NCBI RefSeq assembly: GCF_014655955.1
Contig: NZ_BNBO01000004.1
Location: 124,001-188,000, forward strand
Reading direction: 5' to 3'
Origin: Kitasatospora indigofera
GTDB lineage: Bacteria > Actinomycetota > Actinomycetes > Streptomycetales > Streptomycetaceae
Length of the DNA: 64,000 nucleotides
Positions within the stretch are counted from its first letter, which is position 1. The number at the start of each line of letters is the position of its first letter. Under the pieces are notes generated by a model, which saw only the letters and a list, made by a program, of their open reading frames with translations, was not told the origin of the DNA and searched no databases. Positions 44,905 to 52,956 of the stretch are shown piece after piece. The position numbers and the translations under genes were made by a program.

Positions 44905-46287
44905 TCAGCCGCGGGCGGCGAGGTCCTTGGCCGCGCGGGCGCAGGCCTGGGCGATCCGGTCCTCGTTGACGGTGGTCAGGATGCCCTTCTCGACCACCGG
45001 GTTGCCGTTGACCAGCAGCAGCGCCAGCGGCGGCAGGGCGCCCAGGGCGAGGGCGGCGACCGGGTCGGCGATCGAGGAGTGCATGATGCCGTCGATCTTC
45101 CAGAGCGCCAGGTCGGCGAGCTTGCCGACCTCGATCGAGCCGATCTCGTTGTGCCGGCCGAGCACCCGGGCGCCGCCCATGGTGCCCAGGCGCAGCGAGC
45201 TGCGGGCGGTCAGCGCGTCCGGGCGGCCGTGCAGACGGTTGATCAGCAGGGCGTTGCGCAGCTCGGTGCCGAGCTCGCCGGACTCGTTGGAGGCGGTGCC
45301 GTCGACGCCGAGGCCGACCGGAACGCCGGCCTTCAGCATGTCCGGGACGCGGGCGATGCCGGCCGCGAGGCGGGCGTTGGAGGACGGGCAGTGCGCCACG
45401 CCGGTGCCGGTCTCGGCGAACTTGGCGATGTCCGAGTCGTTCATGTGGACGCAGTGCGCCATCCAGACGTCCTCGCCCAGCCAGCCCGTCGACTCGAAGT
45501 AGTCGGTCGGGCCCATGCCGAACAGCTCCTTGCAGAACTGCTCCTCCTCGGCGGTCTCCGAGCCGTGGGTGTGCAGGCGGACGCCCTTGCGGCGGGCCAG
45601 CACCGCGGCCTCGCGCATCAGCTCGGTGGAGACCGAGAACGGCGAACAGGGCGCGATGGCGATCTGCAGCATCGAGTCGAAGGAGGCGTCGTGGTAGCGG
45701 TCCACGGCGGCTTCGGAGGCGATCAGGATGTCCTCGGTCTTCTCGACCGCGTGGTCCGGCGGCAGGCCGCCGTCCTTCTTGCTGCGGTCCATCGAGCCGC
45801 GCAGCGCGGTGAAGCGCATGCCGAGCTCCTGGACGGCCTCGATCTCGGCGCCGAGGATGTCGCCGCCGTCCTTCGGGAACACGTAGTGGTGGTCCGAGGC
45901 GGTGGTGCAGCCGGACTTGAGCAGCGCGGCGGCCGAGCCCTGGGCGGCGGCGTGCACGAGCTTGTCGTCGATCCGGGCCCAGGTCGGGTACAGCGCGACC
46001 AGCCAGTCGAACAGGATGTTGTCCTGGGCCAGGCCGCGGGTGATCCACTGGTAGAAGTGGTGGTGGGTGTTGACCAGGCCGGGGGTGATCAGGTGGCCCT
46101 CGCCGTTGACCCGGCGCACCACGTTGTCCAGCCACTGCGGGGCCGGGCCGTCGCCGACCGACTCGATCTTGTTGCCGAGGACGACGACGTGCCCGCGGGC
46201 GTACTCGGTGTCGTTGGCGTCGACCGTGGCGATCGCGACGTTCTCGATGACGATCCGCTGGTCGGCGGGCGGGGGCTGGACTGCCAT
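44905..46287 (-). CDS. 8-oxoguanine/guanine deaminase (amidohydrolase)
   Basis: A 460-residue zinc amidohydrolase of the ATZ/TRZ group. The metal HxH is in LVNTHHHFYQWITRGLAQDN near 73-75, further ligands in RLHTHGSETAEEEQF (His near 240) and MAHCVHMNDSDIA, and the catalytic Asp in GLGVDGTASNESGEL near 329. The LFDWLVALYPTWARIDDK stretch fits 8-oxoguanine deaminases, which also act on guanine or isoxanthopterin. In this operon-like run it converts guanine-type purines to xanthine or urate level. ATG 46287 with GGAGATCC upstream. The next gene upstream, in the same direction, is the permease, 75 bases away. Confidence 0.9.
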   Translation of the reverse strand: MAVQPPPADQRIVIENVAIATVDANDTEYARGHVVVLGNKIESVGDGPAPQWLDNVVRRVNGEGHLITPGLVNTHHHFYQWITRGLAQDNILFDWLVALYPTWARIDDKLVHAAAQGSAAALLKSGCTTASDHHYVFPKDGGDILGAEIEAVQELGMRFTALRGSMDRSKKDGGLPPDHAVEKTEDILIASEAAVDRYHDASFDSMLQIAIAPCSPFSVSTELMREAAVLARRKGVRLHTHGSETAEEEQFCKELFGMGPTDYFESTGWLGEDVWMAHCVHMNDSDIAKFAETGTGVAHCPSSNARLAAGIARVPDMLKAGVPVGLGVDGTASNESGELGTELRNALLINRLHGRPDALTARSSLRLGTMGGARVLGRHNEIGSIEVGKLADLALWKIDGIMHSSIADPVAALALGALPPLALLLVNGNPVVEKGILTTVNEDRIAQACARAAKDLAARG

Positions 46288-46362
46288 GGTGGATCTCCTA
46301 TGGGGGGAGGGCGGGAGGGGGAGCGGTGCGCGCCGTGGCGGTTGTACCGCTCCCCCCGCCGG

Positions 46363-47826
46363 TCAGGACGGTGTCGCCGTCGGCACCGTGGTTCCGGGCG
46401 TGTCGCCCGAGGTGGAGCGGCGGGCCGCTCCGGCGTGGTGGAAGAGCAGGTTGAGCAGGACGGCCATCACGCAGCCGGCCGAGATCCCCGAGTGCATCAG
46501 GGTCCGGACGGCCTCCGGGAAGGCGTCGTAGAACGTGGGCGCCGCGATCGGGATGATCCCGACCCCGAGCGAGACGGACACCAGGATGGTGTTCGCGCTG
46601 GACTCCATCCCGGCCTCCGCGAGGGTGCGGATGCCGCTCGCCGCCACGGTGCCGAAGAGCACGATGCCGGCGCCGCCCAGGACGGGCTGCGGGACGAGGG
46701 AGACCAGTGATCCGAGCACCGGGAAGAGCCCGAGCAGGATCAGGATCCCGCCGCCGGCCGCGACCACGAAGCGACTGCGGATCTTGGTCAGCGCGACCAG
46801 CCCGATGTTCTGGGCGAAGGCGCTGGCCGCGAAGCCGTTGAAGACCGGGCTGATCGCGGTGGCCAGGCCGTCCGCGCGCAGGCCCGCGGCCAGGGTCTTC
46901 TCGTCGGCCTCGCGGTCGACGATCTTCCCGAGGGCCAGCATGTCCGCGGTGGACTCGGTCATCGAGACGATCATCACGATGCAGAGCGAGACGATCGCCG
47001 CCGCGTCGAACATGGGGGCGCCGAAGTGGAACGGGGAGGGGAGCGCGAAGACCTTCGCGTCCCGGACCGCGCCGAAGTCGGCCAGGCCCAGCGGGAAGGC
47101 GAGCAGGGTGCCGATCGCCAGTCCGATGAGCAGCGAGAGCTGCTGCCAGAAGCCCCGGAGCAGCCGGTTGCAGAGGACCACCGCGACGAGGGTGAACGCG
47201 GCGAGGCCGATGGCCCGCATCGAACCGAATCCGGGGGCGCCGGGGGCGCCGCCGCGGGCCCAGTTCACCGCCACCGGCAGCAGCGAGACCCCGATGAGGG
47301 TGATCACGGTGCCTTGCACGACCGGTGGGAAGAATCTGATCAGTTTGCAGAAGTACGGCGCCGCGAGGAAGCACAGGAGCCCCGCGACGATCACCGCCCC
47401 GAAGATCACCGGAAGGGCGTCCTCCGGGCCGTGCTCCTGGGCTATCGCGATCATGGGTGCGACGCCGGCGAACGAGACGCCGTTCACGAACGGCATCCGG
47501 GCGCCGATCTTCCAGAAGCCCAGGGTCTGGAGCAGGGTGGCCAGTCCGGCGGTGAACAGGCTGGCCGAGATGAGCAGGGCGAGCTCGGCGGGGGAGAGTC
47601 CCACGCCGGCGCCGACGATGAGCGGGGGCGCGACTACGCCCGCGTACATCGCGGCGACGTGCTGGAGTCCGGTGGAGACGAGTTTCACCGGGGGCAGCAG
47701 CTCGTCCACGGGGTGGACCGCCGAGCCGGACGGTGTGCCGGAGTGGGTGTGCGGCACGCCGTCCGGACCTTCCGGTCTGTCAGGAGTGGAACCGCCGTCT
47801 GTGGTGCTGTTGGTGCGGAGTGCCAT
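46363..47826 (-). CDS. Nucleobase:cation symporter-2 family permease (xanthine/uric acid transporter)
   Basis: A 487-residue membrane permease with 12-14 predicted helices after a hydrophilic 40-residue N-terminus. NCS2 (NAT) marks include VDELLPPVKLVSTGLQHVAA at the first helix, QTLGFWKIGARMPFVNGVSF, FFPPVVQGTVITLIGVSLLP, and the NAT signature region NGFAASAFAQNIGLVALTKI (Q-N-x-G). This Q-N-x-G pattern is typical for xanthine/urate rather than uracil carriers. It should import xanthine, urate or related oxopurines. ATG 47826 with GAGGGG upstream. It is probably cotranscribed with the deaminase gene downstream. Confidence 0.92.
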   Translation of the reverse strand: MALRTNSTTDGGSTPDRPEGPDGVPHTHSGTPSGSAVHPVDELLPPVKLVSTGLQHVAAMYAGVVAPPLIVGAGVGLSPAELALLISASLFTAGLATLLQTLGFWKIGARMPFVNGVSFAGVAPMIAIAQEHGPEDALPVIFGAVIVAGLLCFLAAPYFCKLIRFFPPVVQGTVITLIGVSLLPVAVNWARGGAPGAPGFGSMRAIGLAAFTLVAVVLCNRLLRGFWQQLSLLIGLAIGTLLAFPLGLADFGAVRDAKVFALPSPFHFGAPMFDAAAIVSLCIVMIVSMTESTADMLALGKIVDREADEKTLAAGLRADGLATAISPVFNGFAASAFAQNIGLVALTKIRSRFVVAAGGGILILLGLFPVLGSLVSLVPQPVLGGAGIVLFGTVAASGIRTLAEAGMESSANTILVSVSLGVGIIPIAAPTFYDAFPEAVRTLMHSGISAGCVMAVLLNLLFHHAGAARRSTSGDTPGTTVPTATPS

Positions 47827-48178
47827 GTCGAGCCCCTCTTGTGCCCATGGCTCCCGGCGCGCCCGTGGCGCTGGAGACTGGCTGAACTCGCCTGGGCCGA
47901 GGGTGGGACGGCGGTGCAAGGGTCCCTCGGCCGGTCTCTCCAGCTCCCCGGGCCGGCCGCCGTGAGGCGAGCACGATCTCCGGTTGGTGGGGGTGGAGAA
48001 ACAACTGGTGCGGTTGAGCGGGGTGTTGCGCTGACATGCGGTACTGCCGGGTACTGCGGTGGCGCGGTGGCAGCCGGTGTCCTGGTCCGCCGCCCGGTAC
48101 CGCCCGGCCGGCCGGGGCCGGAGGGTGCGGCGGTGCTGGGCGGGGGTCATGACGTCGGTACCGGGTGCGCCGGCGGGG
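47827..48178 (-). other. Intergenic region upstream of the permease gene
   Basis: These 352 bases lie between the 3' end of the urate oxidase gene and the permease start. No gene is supported. It should hold the permease promoter. On the minus strand around 48000-48022 there is a TCAACCGCACCAGTTG stretch, similar to the island's operator but with seven central bases instead of five; I do not count it as a confirmed site. Confidence 0.35.
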
Positions 48179-49093
48179 TCAGGCGACCGGGATGACCGGG
48201 ACGACGCCCTCGCGGTGCACGGTGCCCTCGATCAGGCCGTACATGCGGTCCGCGGCGTAGTACACCTCGTTGTCGTTCTTGAGGCCGAACGGCTCCAGGT
48301 CGACGAGGAAGTGGTGCTTGTTGGGCAGCTCCAGGCGGACCTCGTCCACCTCGGAGCGGTTGTTGAGGACCCGGGTGCCCATCGAGTGCAGGGTCTGCTG
48401 CAGCGAGTAGGAGTAGGTCTCCGCGAACGCCTCCAGCAGGTGCCGCCGTACGTGGGTGTACGAGCGGTTCCAGTTCGGCTGGGCCTCGTCGTCCTTGCCG
48501 GTGAAGCCGTACTTCCAGCGGGCCGTCACCTGGGTGGCGAGGATCCGGTCGTACGCCTCCTGGAGGGTGGTGTACTTGTCCTTGATGTAGCCCCAGAACT
48601 CCGAGTTGGTGGAGTTCATCACGACGAGGTCCTTGAGGCCCGAGATCACCTGGACGGACTCGCCGTCGTAGACGATCTCGGAGGTGCGGGTCTCGCCGCC
48701 GTTGCGGACGAACGAGTGGCCGACCTCCTCGGAGCCGATGAAGCGGGCGGAGTTGTCCGGGGTCTTGATCCGGTCCCAGGTGTACTCCTCGATCCGGATC
48801 CGGGCGCGGTGGATCGGCTCGTTGTTGTCCACGAAGTGCTTCGCCAGCGTGATGCCGAACTGCTCCGCCGACTCGATCCCGTACTCCTTCGCGAAGGCGA
48901 AGACGGTGTTCTTGGTGGTGTCGGTGGGCAGGCAGTTGGCGTTGGAGCCGGTGAGGTGGACGTCGTCGAGGTCCCCGGAGAGGGCGACCGAGACGTTCAG
49001 GTCCTTGATCTCGTGACGGGTGCTGTCACGGTAGACGCGGACGATGCGGTTCTCCGCCTTGCCGTACTGGTTCTGACCGAGCACGTGGGCCAT
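48179..49093 (-). CDS. uaZ: Urate oxidase (uricase)
   Basis: A 304-residue cofactor-free urate oxidase (two T-fold domains) converting urate and O2 to 5-hydroxyisourate and H2O2. The N-terminal strand LGQNQYGKAENRIVRVYRDS carries the catalytic Lys (residue 12), LPTDTTKNTVFAFAKE the Thr partner (residue 57), and NKHHFLVDLEPFG the His near 261. HFVDNNEPIHRARIRIEEYT and FWGYIKDKYTTLQEAYDRIL complete the core. ATG 49093 with GGGAG at nine bases; the protein starts MAHVLGQNQ as in homologues. It follows the HIU hydrolase and OHCU decarboxylase genes in one minus-strand run (spacing 27 and 39 bases), so the three successive steps urate to allantoin form an operon. Confidence 0.96.
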   Translation of the reverse strand: MAHVLGQNQYGKAENRIVRVYRDSTRHEIKDLNVSVALSGDLDDVHLTGSNANCLPTDTTKNTVFAFAKEYGIESAEQFGITLAKHFVDNNEPIHRARIRIEEYTWDRIKTPDNSARFIGSEEVGHSFVRNGGETRTSEIVYDGESVQVISGLKDLVVMNSTNSEFWGYIKDKYTTLQEAYDRILATQVTARWKYGFTGKDDEAQPNWNRSYTHVRRHLLEAFAETYSYSLQQTLHSMGTRVLNNRSEVDEVRLELPNKHHFLVDLEPFGLKNDNEVYYAADRMYGLIEGTVHREGVVPVIPVA

Positions 49094-49120
49094 GACGTGG
49101 CTCCCAATCAATCAAGCGGT

Positions 49121-49456
49121 CTAGCTTCCGCGGTAGACCGAGTATCCGAACGGGTTGAGCAGCAGCGGCACGTGGTAGTGGTGCTGCGCGGGCGCGACCG
49201 TGAAGACGATCGAGACCTCGGGGAAGAACGGCGCCTCGTCCGACCGCGCCGCGTAGTAGGCGGCGGTGTCGAAGAGGAGCCGGACGACCGAGCCCGCCTC
49301 CACGGCCGGCAGGTCCTTGGCCCGGCCGTCGGAGTCCGTGGCGGAGGTGCCGAGCACCTTCCAGCCACCCTCGGTGTGCAGTGCGAGCTCGACCGGGACA
49401 CCCTCGGCCGGGCGGCCGAGGCTGGTGTCGAGCACGTGCGTGGAGATGCCAGTCAT
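49121..49456 (-). CDS. uraH: 5-Hydroxyisourate hydrolase (transthyretin-like)
   Basis: A 111-residue transthyretin-related enzyme that opens 5-hydroxyisourate to OHCU. The N-terminal GISTHVLDTSLGRPAEGVPV carries the first active-site His, FFPEVSIVFTVAPAQHHYHV the second block, and the C-terminal signature is LLLNPFGYSVYRGS (the diagnostic Y-R-G-S end). Length and all family blocks are intact. The active form is a tetramer. It lies 39 bases downstream of the OHCU decarboxylase gene and 27 bases before urate oxidase. Confidence 0.96.
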   Translation of the reverse strand: MTGISTHVLDTSLGRPAEGVPVELALHTEGGWKVLGTSATDSDGRAKDLPAVEAGSVVRLLFDTAAYYAARSDEAPFFPEVSIVFTVAPAQHHYHVPLLLNPFGYSVYRGS

Positions 49457-49495
49457 GGGTGAATTGACCTTACTGATGGCAGGAGTGACATGCGG

Positions 49496-50041
49496 TCAGA
49501 CGGGTGTCTCGTCCAACAGGCGGTTGATCCGGATGTCGTTGATCTTGCGCAGTTCGCCCCGGACGATCTCCGCCTCGGTGGCGGCGTCGTGGGGGAAGCG
49601 CTCGCGGAGGGCGGCGAGCATGGTGGCCGCGGTGCGGCCGGTCGCGCAGATCAGGAACACGTGGCCGAACTTCGCCTCGTAGGCGTCGTTGGCCTCCTGC
49701 AGGTCGGCCAGGAGGGCGGTGTCGACGCCCTGGATGCCGGCCTGCTCGCGCTCGGAGGTGGCGTCGCCCGCCTTGGGCTTGCCGATCCGGGCGTGGCCCG
49801 CCATCGCGTCGGCGAGGTCGGGGACGGTCAGTGCGGCCATCGCCGCCGCGTTGGCGGCGAGCAGGGCCTCACGGTCGGACCAGGGCCGTGCCGAGGCGAC
49901 GGCCGCGGCCCATCGGGGGCTGGAGCAGATCTCCAGCAGGGTCTTCTCCAGCTCGGCGGCCGGGGCGGCCGCCAGCGCCCGGAGGGCGCCGTCGGCTTCG
50001 TCCGGTGCCGGAGGGCGGGACGCTGGGGGGTGGTTGGTCAC
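49496..50041 (-). CDS. uraD: OHCU decarboxylase
   Basis: A 181-residue all-helical enzyme that decarboxylates 2-oxo-4-hydroxy-4-carboxy-5-ureidoimidazoline to S-allantoin. Family blocks: LAAAPAAELEKTLLEICSSP, RWAAAVASARPWSDREALLA, GHARIGKPKAGDATSEREQA (catalytic His near residue 84 in the H-x-R-I-G motif), ALLADLQEANDAYEAKFGHV and FLICATGRTAATMLAALRER. GTG 50041 is chosen for its perfect AGGAGG seven bases upstream; a longer open frame upstream runs through the promoter. First gene of the uraD-uraH-uaZ operon. Confidence 0.95.
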   Translation of the reverse strand: MTNHPPASRPPAPDEADGALRALAAAPAAELEKTLLEICSSPRWAAAVASARPWSDREALLAANAAAMAALTVPDLADAMAGHARIGKPKAGDATSEREQAGIQGVDTALLADLQEANDAYEAKFGHVFLICATGRTAATMLAALRERFPHDAATEAEIVRGELRKINDIRINRLLDETPV

Positions 50042-50075
50042 GGGTGGACCTCCTGAAGAGTGGTGCCACCCGCAA

Positions 50076-50115
50076 AAACTAGATCCACCACCCCCGGGCG
50101 TCAACACTTTGTTGA
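50076..50115 (-). promoter_or_regulatory. uraD operon promoter with AllR-type operator
   Basis: On the minus strand, -35 TTGACG (50104-50099), 17 bases, -10 TAGTTT (50081-50076). The palindrome TCAAC-ACTTT-GTTGA (50101-50115, read on the plus strand) overlaps the -35 box, the same layout as before malate synthase. Confidence 0.75.
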
Positions 50116-50266
50116 ACGGTTGGTGGTTACGTTTTGATCCGCGCCCGGTTGCCGGCCTGTTTCGTGTGCGATTCGCCAAATGCGCCGCCGGCGGCCCGCG
50201 GACAAACTGGGTCAACCGGCGGGACTCGACTGGTCAGCCGGTGTCCGGCCCGGCCTGTGCGTTCGC

Positions 50267-50647
50267 TCAGCCGGACTTCGAGCCGTCCTGGCGGTTGAGG
50301 TAGTTGTACACCGTGAAGCGGCTCACGCCGAGCGCGGCGGCGACCGTCTCCACACCGTGTCGGACGGTGAAGGCACCGCGTTCCTCCAGCAGGGCGACGA
50401 CCCGCTGCTTCTCCCAGCGGTCCAGCTCGTCCAGCGGGCGGCCGTCGAACTGGCGGGTCATCTCGGCCAGCAGGCGGTCCAGCGCACTGCTCAGGTGAGG
50501 CAGCCGCACGGCGATGGCCGGCGCACCGTCCCACTCCAGCAGGACGTCGTCGGACTTGGCCTCGTCGACCGGTACCGGCGTCGCGCCGACCGCGTCGAGC
50601 AGCGGCTTTATCGCCGCCGCGAGCGGGTGTTCCAGTGCGTTGCTCAC
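50267..50647 (-). CDS. Small helix-turn-helix protein (YheO/DauR-type C-terminal HTH)
   Basis: A 126-residue protein. The C-terminal 50 residues match the HTH of YheO/DauR-type regulators: LDRWEKQRVVALLEERGAFT, VETVAAALGVSRFTVYNYLN. The PAS-like N-terminal domain of full-length family members is replaced by a short acidic region (VDEAKSDDVLLEWDGAPAIA). GTG 50647 overlaps the stop of the upstream gene at 50644 by four bases, so the pair is one operon. It probably binds DNA, perhaps as an extra regulator of this catabolic island. The target is unknown. Confidence 0.78.
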   Translation of the reverse strand: MSNALEHPLAAAIKPLLDAVGATPVPVDEAKSDDVLLEWDGAPAIAVRLPHLSSALDRLLAEMTRQFDGRPLDELDRWEKQRVVALLEERGAFTVRHGVETVAAALGVSRFTVYNYLNRQDGSKSG

Positions 50648-50913
50648 TGCGTACCCACTCCTTCCGGGGTCTTGTCGTCGTCGAGCACGCTCAGCTGGAC
50701 GGAGATCCGGGTCGCCCCGGCGTCCAGCGTCTCCCGCAGCAGCTTGGTGACGGCGTCCAGCACCTGCTGGGCCTCGCCCTCGGCGCCGGTGCCGAACGGT
50801 CCGACGGCGACGGCCAGGCCGGCCTCGTCGACCACTCGCCGGGCCGCCACCGCGTGCTCGGGAAACGTGTCCAGCTCGAACGGTTCTGTCGTGAACTCCA
50901 CCATCAATCGCAC
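50644..50913 (-). CDS. Small thiamine-binding-like (MTH1187/YkoF-type) protein
   Basis: An 89-residue protein with the ferredoxin-like beta-alpha-beta pattern of the thiamine-binding/UPF0045 family: LMVEFTTEPFELDTFPEHAV, GLAVAVGPFGTGAEGEAQQV, LDAVTKLLRETLDAGATRIS and VQLSVLDDD. The match is weaker than for canonical members, so it may bind another small ligand. It overlaps the HTH gene by four bases, suggesting that a ligand-sensing partner and a DNA-binding protein are made together. GTG 50913 is proposed; ATG 50904 is possible. Confidence 0.55.
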   Translation of the reverse strand: MRLMVEFTTEPFELDTFPEHAVAARRVVDEAGLAVAVGPFGTGAEGEAQQVLDAVTKLLRETLDAGATRISVQLSVLDDDKTPEGVGTQ

Positions 50914-51002
50914 CTGCTCACTGTAGCGAGCGGTGCGGGGAACGGGAGGGGCTGGTCGATCGAACAGTCGGCGGCCCGCCCGGCGGGGCGCTTCGGTTCA
51001 CT

Positions 51003-51054
51003 TCAACAAATTGTTGCGACGGCCTTGACACCCGCTCGCTGTGGCGGACATGCT
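51003..51054 (+). promoter_or_regulatory. hyi operon promoter with AllR-type operator
   Basis: TCAAC-AAATT-GTTGC (51003-51017, one mismatch from the consensus) lies eight bases before a perfect -35 TTGACA (51025-51030); a weak -10 (CATGCT) is at 51049-51054. A hairpin AAGCAG-AATC-CTGCTT nested in CTTCCAC/GTGGAAG (51053-51090) follows in the leader. Confidence 0.6.
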
Positions 51055-51157
51055 TCCACCAAGCAGAATCCTGCTTCCGGATCGTGGAAGTAGGAAATCT
51101 CCCCGCCGGCCGCCGGAAGGCCGCGGGAGATACGGAAGAAAGTGAAAGGTGATTGAC

Positions 51158-52009
51158 GTGACTGCCGCCTCCCAGCACGCGTTCCCGAACGGACGCGCCA
51201 CGGTCAACCTGTCGATCCTGTTCAGCGAGCTTCCGCTGCTGGAGCGCCCGGCCGCCGCCGCTGCCGCCGGCTTCACCGCCGCCGAGCTGTGGTGGCCCTT
51301 CGGCGAGGAGCACACCCCCGCCGAGGCCGAGCTGGACGCGCTCCGCAAGGCCTTCACCGACGCCGGCGTGCAGCTCACCGGCCTCAACTTCCTGGACGAC
51401 CTCACCAAGGGCGCCCGCGGCACCGTCTCCGTCCCGGCCGAGAAGGAGCGCTTCCGCGAGAACATCGCGGTCAGCGTCTCGCTCGCCGAGTCGCTCGGCA
51501 CCAAGGCGCTGAACGCCCTCTACGGCAACCGGGTCGAGGGCGTGGACCCGGCCGAGCAGGACGAACTCGCCCTGGAGAACCTGGTGCTCGCGGCCCGGGC
51601 CGCCCACGGCATCGGCGCGATCCTGCTGATCGAGGCCCTCAACAAGCCCGAGTCGCCGGACTACCCGCTGGTCACCGCGGCCGCCGCGGTCGAGATCGTC
51701 GACAAGGTGAACGCCGCCACCGGTCTCGGCAACGCCAAGTTCCTCGCGGACTTCTACCACCTGGCCAAGAACGGCGAGGACTTCGCCGCCGTCATCGACG
51801 CGTACGCCGACCGCTTCGGCCACGTGCAGATCGCCGACAACCCGGGCCGGAACGAGCCCGGCACCGGCGACCTCGACTTCGAGGACCTCTTTGCCCGCCT
51901 CGCCGCGGCCGGCTACACGGGCCGCGTCGGCCTGGAGTACCGCCCCTCGGCCGGCGTCACCGCCGACAGCTTCGAGTGGCTGCCCCGCGAGCTGCGCGCC
52001 GCGAACTAG
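51158..52009 (+). CDS. hyi: Hydroxypyruvate isomerase-like TIM-barrel protein
   Basis: A 283-residue xylose-isomerase-like barrel protein that should interconvert hydroxypyruvate and tartronate semialdehyde. Motifs: TVNLSILFSELPLLERPAAA, GFTAAELWWPFGEEHTPAEA, GVQLTGLNFLDDLTKGARGT, the catalytic-Glu strand AILLIEALNKPESPDYPLVT, KFLADFYHLAKNGEDFAAVI with a metal ligand, then HVQIADNPGRNEPGTGDLDF and VGLEYRPSAGVTADSFEWLP. GTG 51158 has AAAGGTG at seven bases and is preferred over GTG 51149. It is followed 50 bases later by the reductase gene, the usual glyoxylate-to-glycerate pair. Confidence 0.9.
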   Translation: MTAASQHAFPNGRATVNLSILFSELPLLERPAAAAAAGFTAAELWWPFGEEHTPAEAELDALRKAFTDAGVQLTGLNFLDDLTKGARGTVSVPAEKERFRENIAVSVSLAESLGTKALNALYGNRVEGVDPAEQDELALENLVLAARAAHGIGAILLIEALNKPESPDYPLVTAAAAVEIVDKVNAATGLGNAKFLADFYHLAKNGEDFAAVIDAYADRFGHVQIADNPGRNEPGTGDLDFEDLFARLAAAGYTGRVGLEYRPSAGVTADSFEWLPRELRAAN

Positions 52010-52059
52010 GGCCCGAGCCCTCCTCCTCCCACCCTCCCACGTACGAAGGAACGCGACGC

Positions 52060-52956
52060 ATGAGCGCCTCCCGCAAGATCGCTTTCATCGGCCTCGGCAT
52101 CATGGGCAGCCCGATGGCCGCCAACCTGGTCAAGGCCGGCCACCACGTCACCGGCTACAACCTCCAGCAGCCCGCGATCGACGCCCTGGTGGCGGCCGGC
52201 GGCCACGGTGCGACGAGCATCGCCGAGGCCGTGGCCGACGCCGAGGTCGTCATCACGATGGTCCCCGCCGACCCGCACGTCCTCCAGGTCGTCCTCGGCG
52301 AGGGCGGGGTGCTGGAGAACGTCAAGGCCGGCACCCTGGTGATCGACATGTCCAGCATCACCCCGCAGACCTCGATCAAGGTCGCGGCCGCCGCCAAGGA
52401 GAAGGGCGTCCGGACCCTGGACGCCCCGGTCTCCGGCGGCGAGGCCGGTGCCGTCGAGGCGGTCCTCTCGATCATGGTCGGTGGCGACGACGCCGCGGAC
52501 TTCGCCGAGGCCAAGCCGATCTTCGACGCGCTGGGCACCACCGTGGTCCACGTCGGCCCGGCCGGCGCCGGCCAGACCGTGAAGGCCGCCAACCAGCTCA
52601 TCGTGGCCGTCAACATCCAGGTCCTGGCCGAGGCCGTGGTCTTCCTGGAGAACGCGGGCGTCGACCTCGCCGCCGCGCTGGACGTCCTCGGCGGCGGCCT
52701 GGCCGGCTCGACCGTGCTGAACCGCAAGAAGGGCAACATGCTGAACCGCGAGTTCGCTCCCGGCTTCCGCATCGACCTGCACCACAAGGACATGGGCATC
52801 GTCACCGACGCCGCCCGCGCGGTCGGCGCGGCCCTGCCGGTCGGTGCGGTCGTCGCCCAGCTGGTCGCGTCCGCCCGGGCCAACGGCGACGGCTCGCTCG
52901 ACCACTCCGCGCTGCTGCGCGGCGTCGAGCGCCTCTCCGGCCGCACGGTGGCCTGA
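52060..52956 (+). CDS. glxR: 2-Hydroxy-3-oxopropionate (tartronate semialdehyde) reductase
   Basis: A 298-residue beta-hydroxyacid dehydrogenase. The N-terminal Rossmann motif is IAFIGLGIMGSPMAANLVKA, substrate loop VSGGEAGAVEAVLSIMVGG near 127-145, catalytic-Lys helix GAGQTVKAANQLIVAVNIQV (Lys near 172) and the C-terminal LHHKDMGIVTDAARAVGAAL. This set is the GarR/GlxR type, which reduces tartronate semialdehyde to glycerate with NAD(P)H. ATG 52060 with GAAGGA at nine bases. It is cotranscribed with hyi; glycerate kinase follows after a 445-base structured gap. Confidence 0.94.
   Translation: MSASRKIAFIGLGIMGSPMAANLVKAGHHVTGYNLQQPAIDALVAAGGHGATSIAEAVADAEVVITMVPADPHVLQVVLGEGGVLENVKAGTLVIDMSSITPQTSIKVAAAAKEKGVRTLDAPVSGGEAGAVEAVLSIMVGGDDAADFAEAKPIFDALGTTVVHVGPAGAGQTVKAANQLIVAVNIQVLAEAVVFLENAGVDLAAALDVLGGGLAGSTVLNRKKGNMLNREFAPGFRIDLHHKDMGIVTDAARAVGAALPVGAVVAQLVASARANGDGSLDHSALLRGVERLSGRTVA

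Noticed and set aside
47998..48024. A further AllR-type operator before the permease gene
   Set aside because: The half-sites TCAAC and GTTG are present but separated by seven bases rather than five, and there is no good -35/-10 pair on them.
49111..49111. An alternative upstream TTG start for urate oxidase
   Set aside because: The extra six residues are not found in homologues, and GGGAG is correctly spaced for the ATG at 49093.
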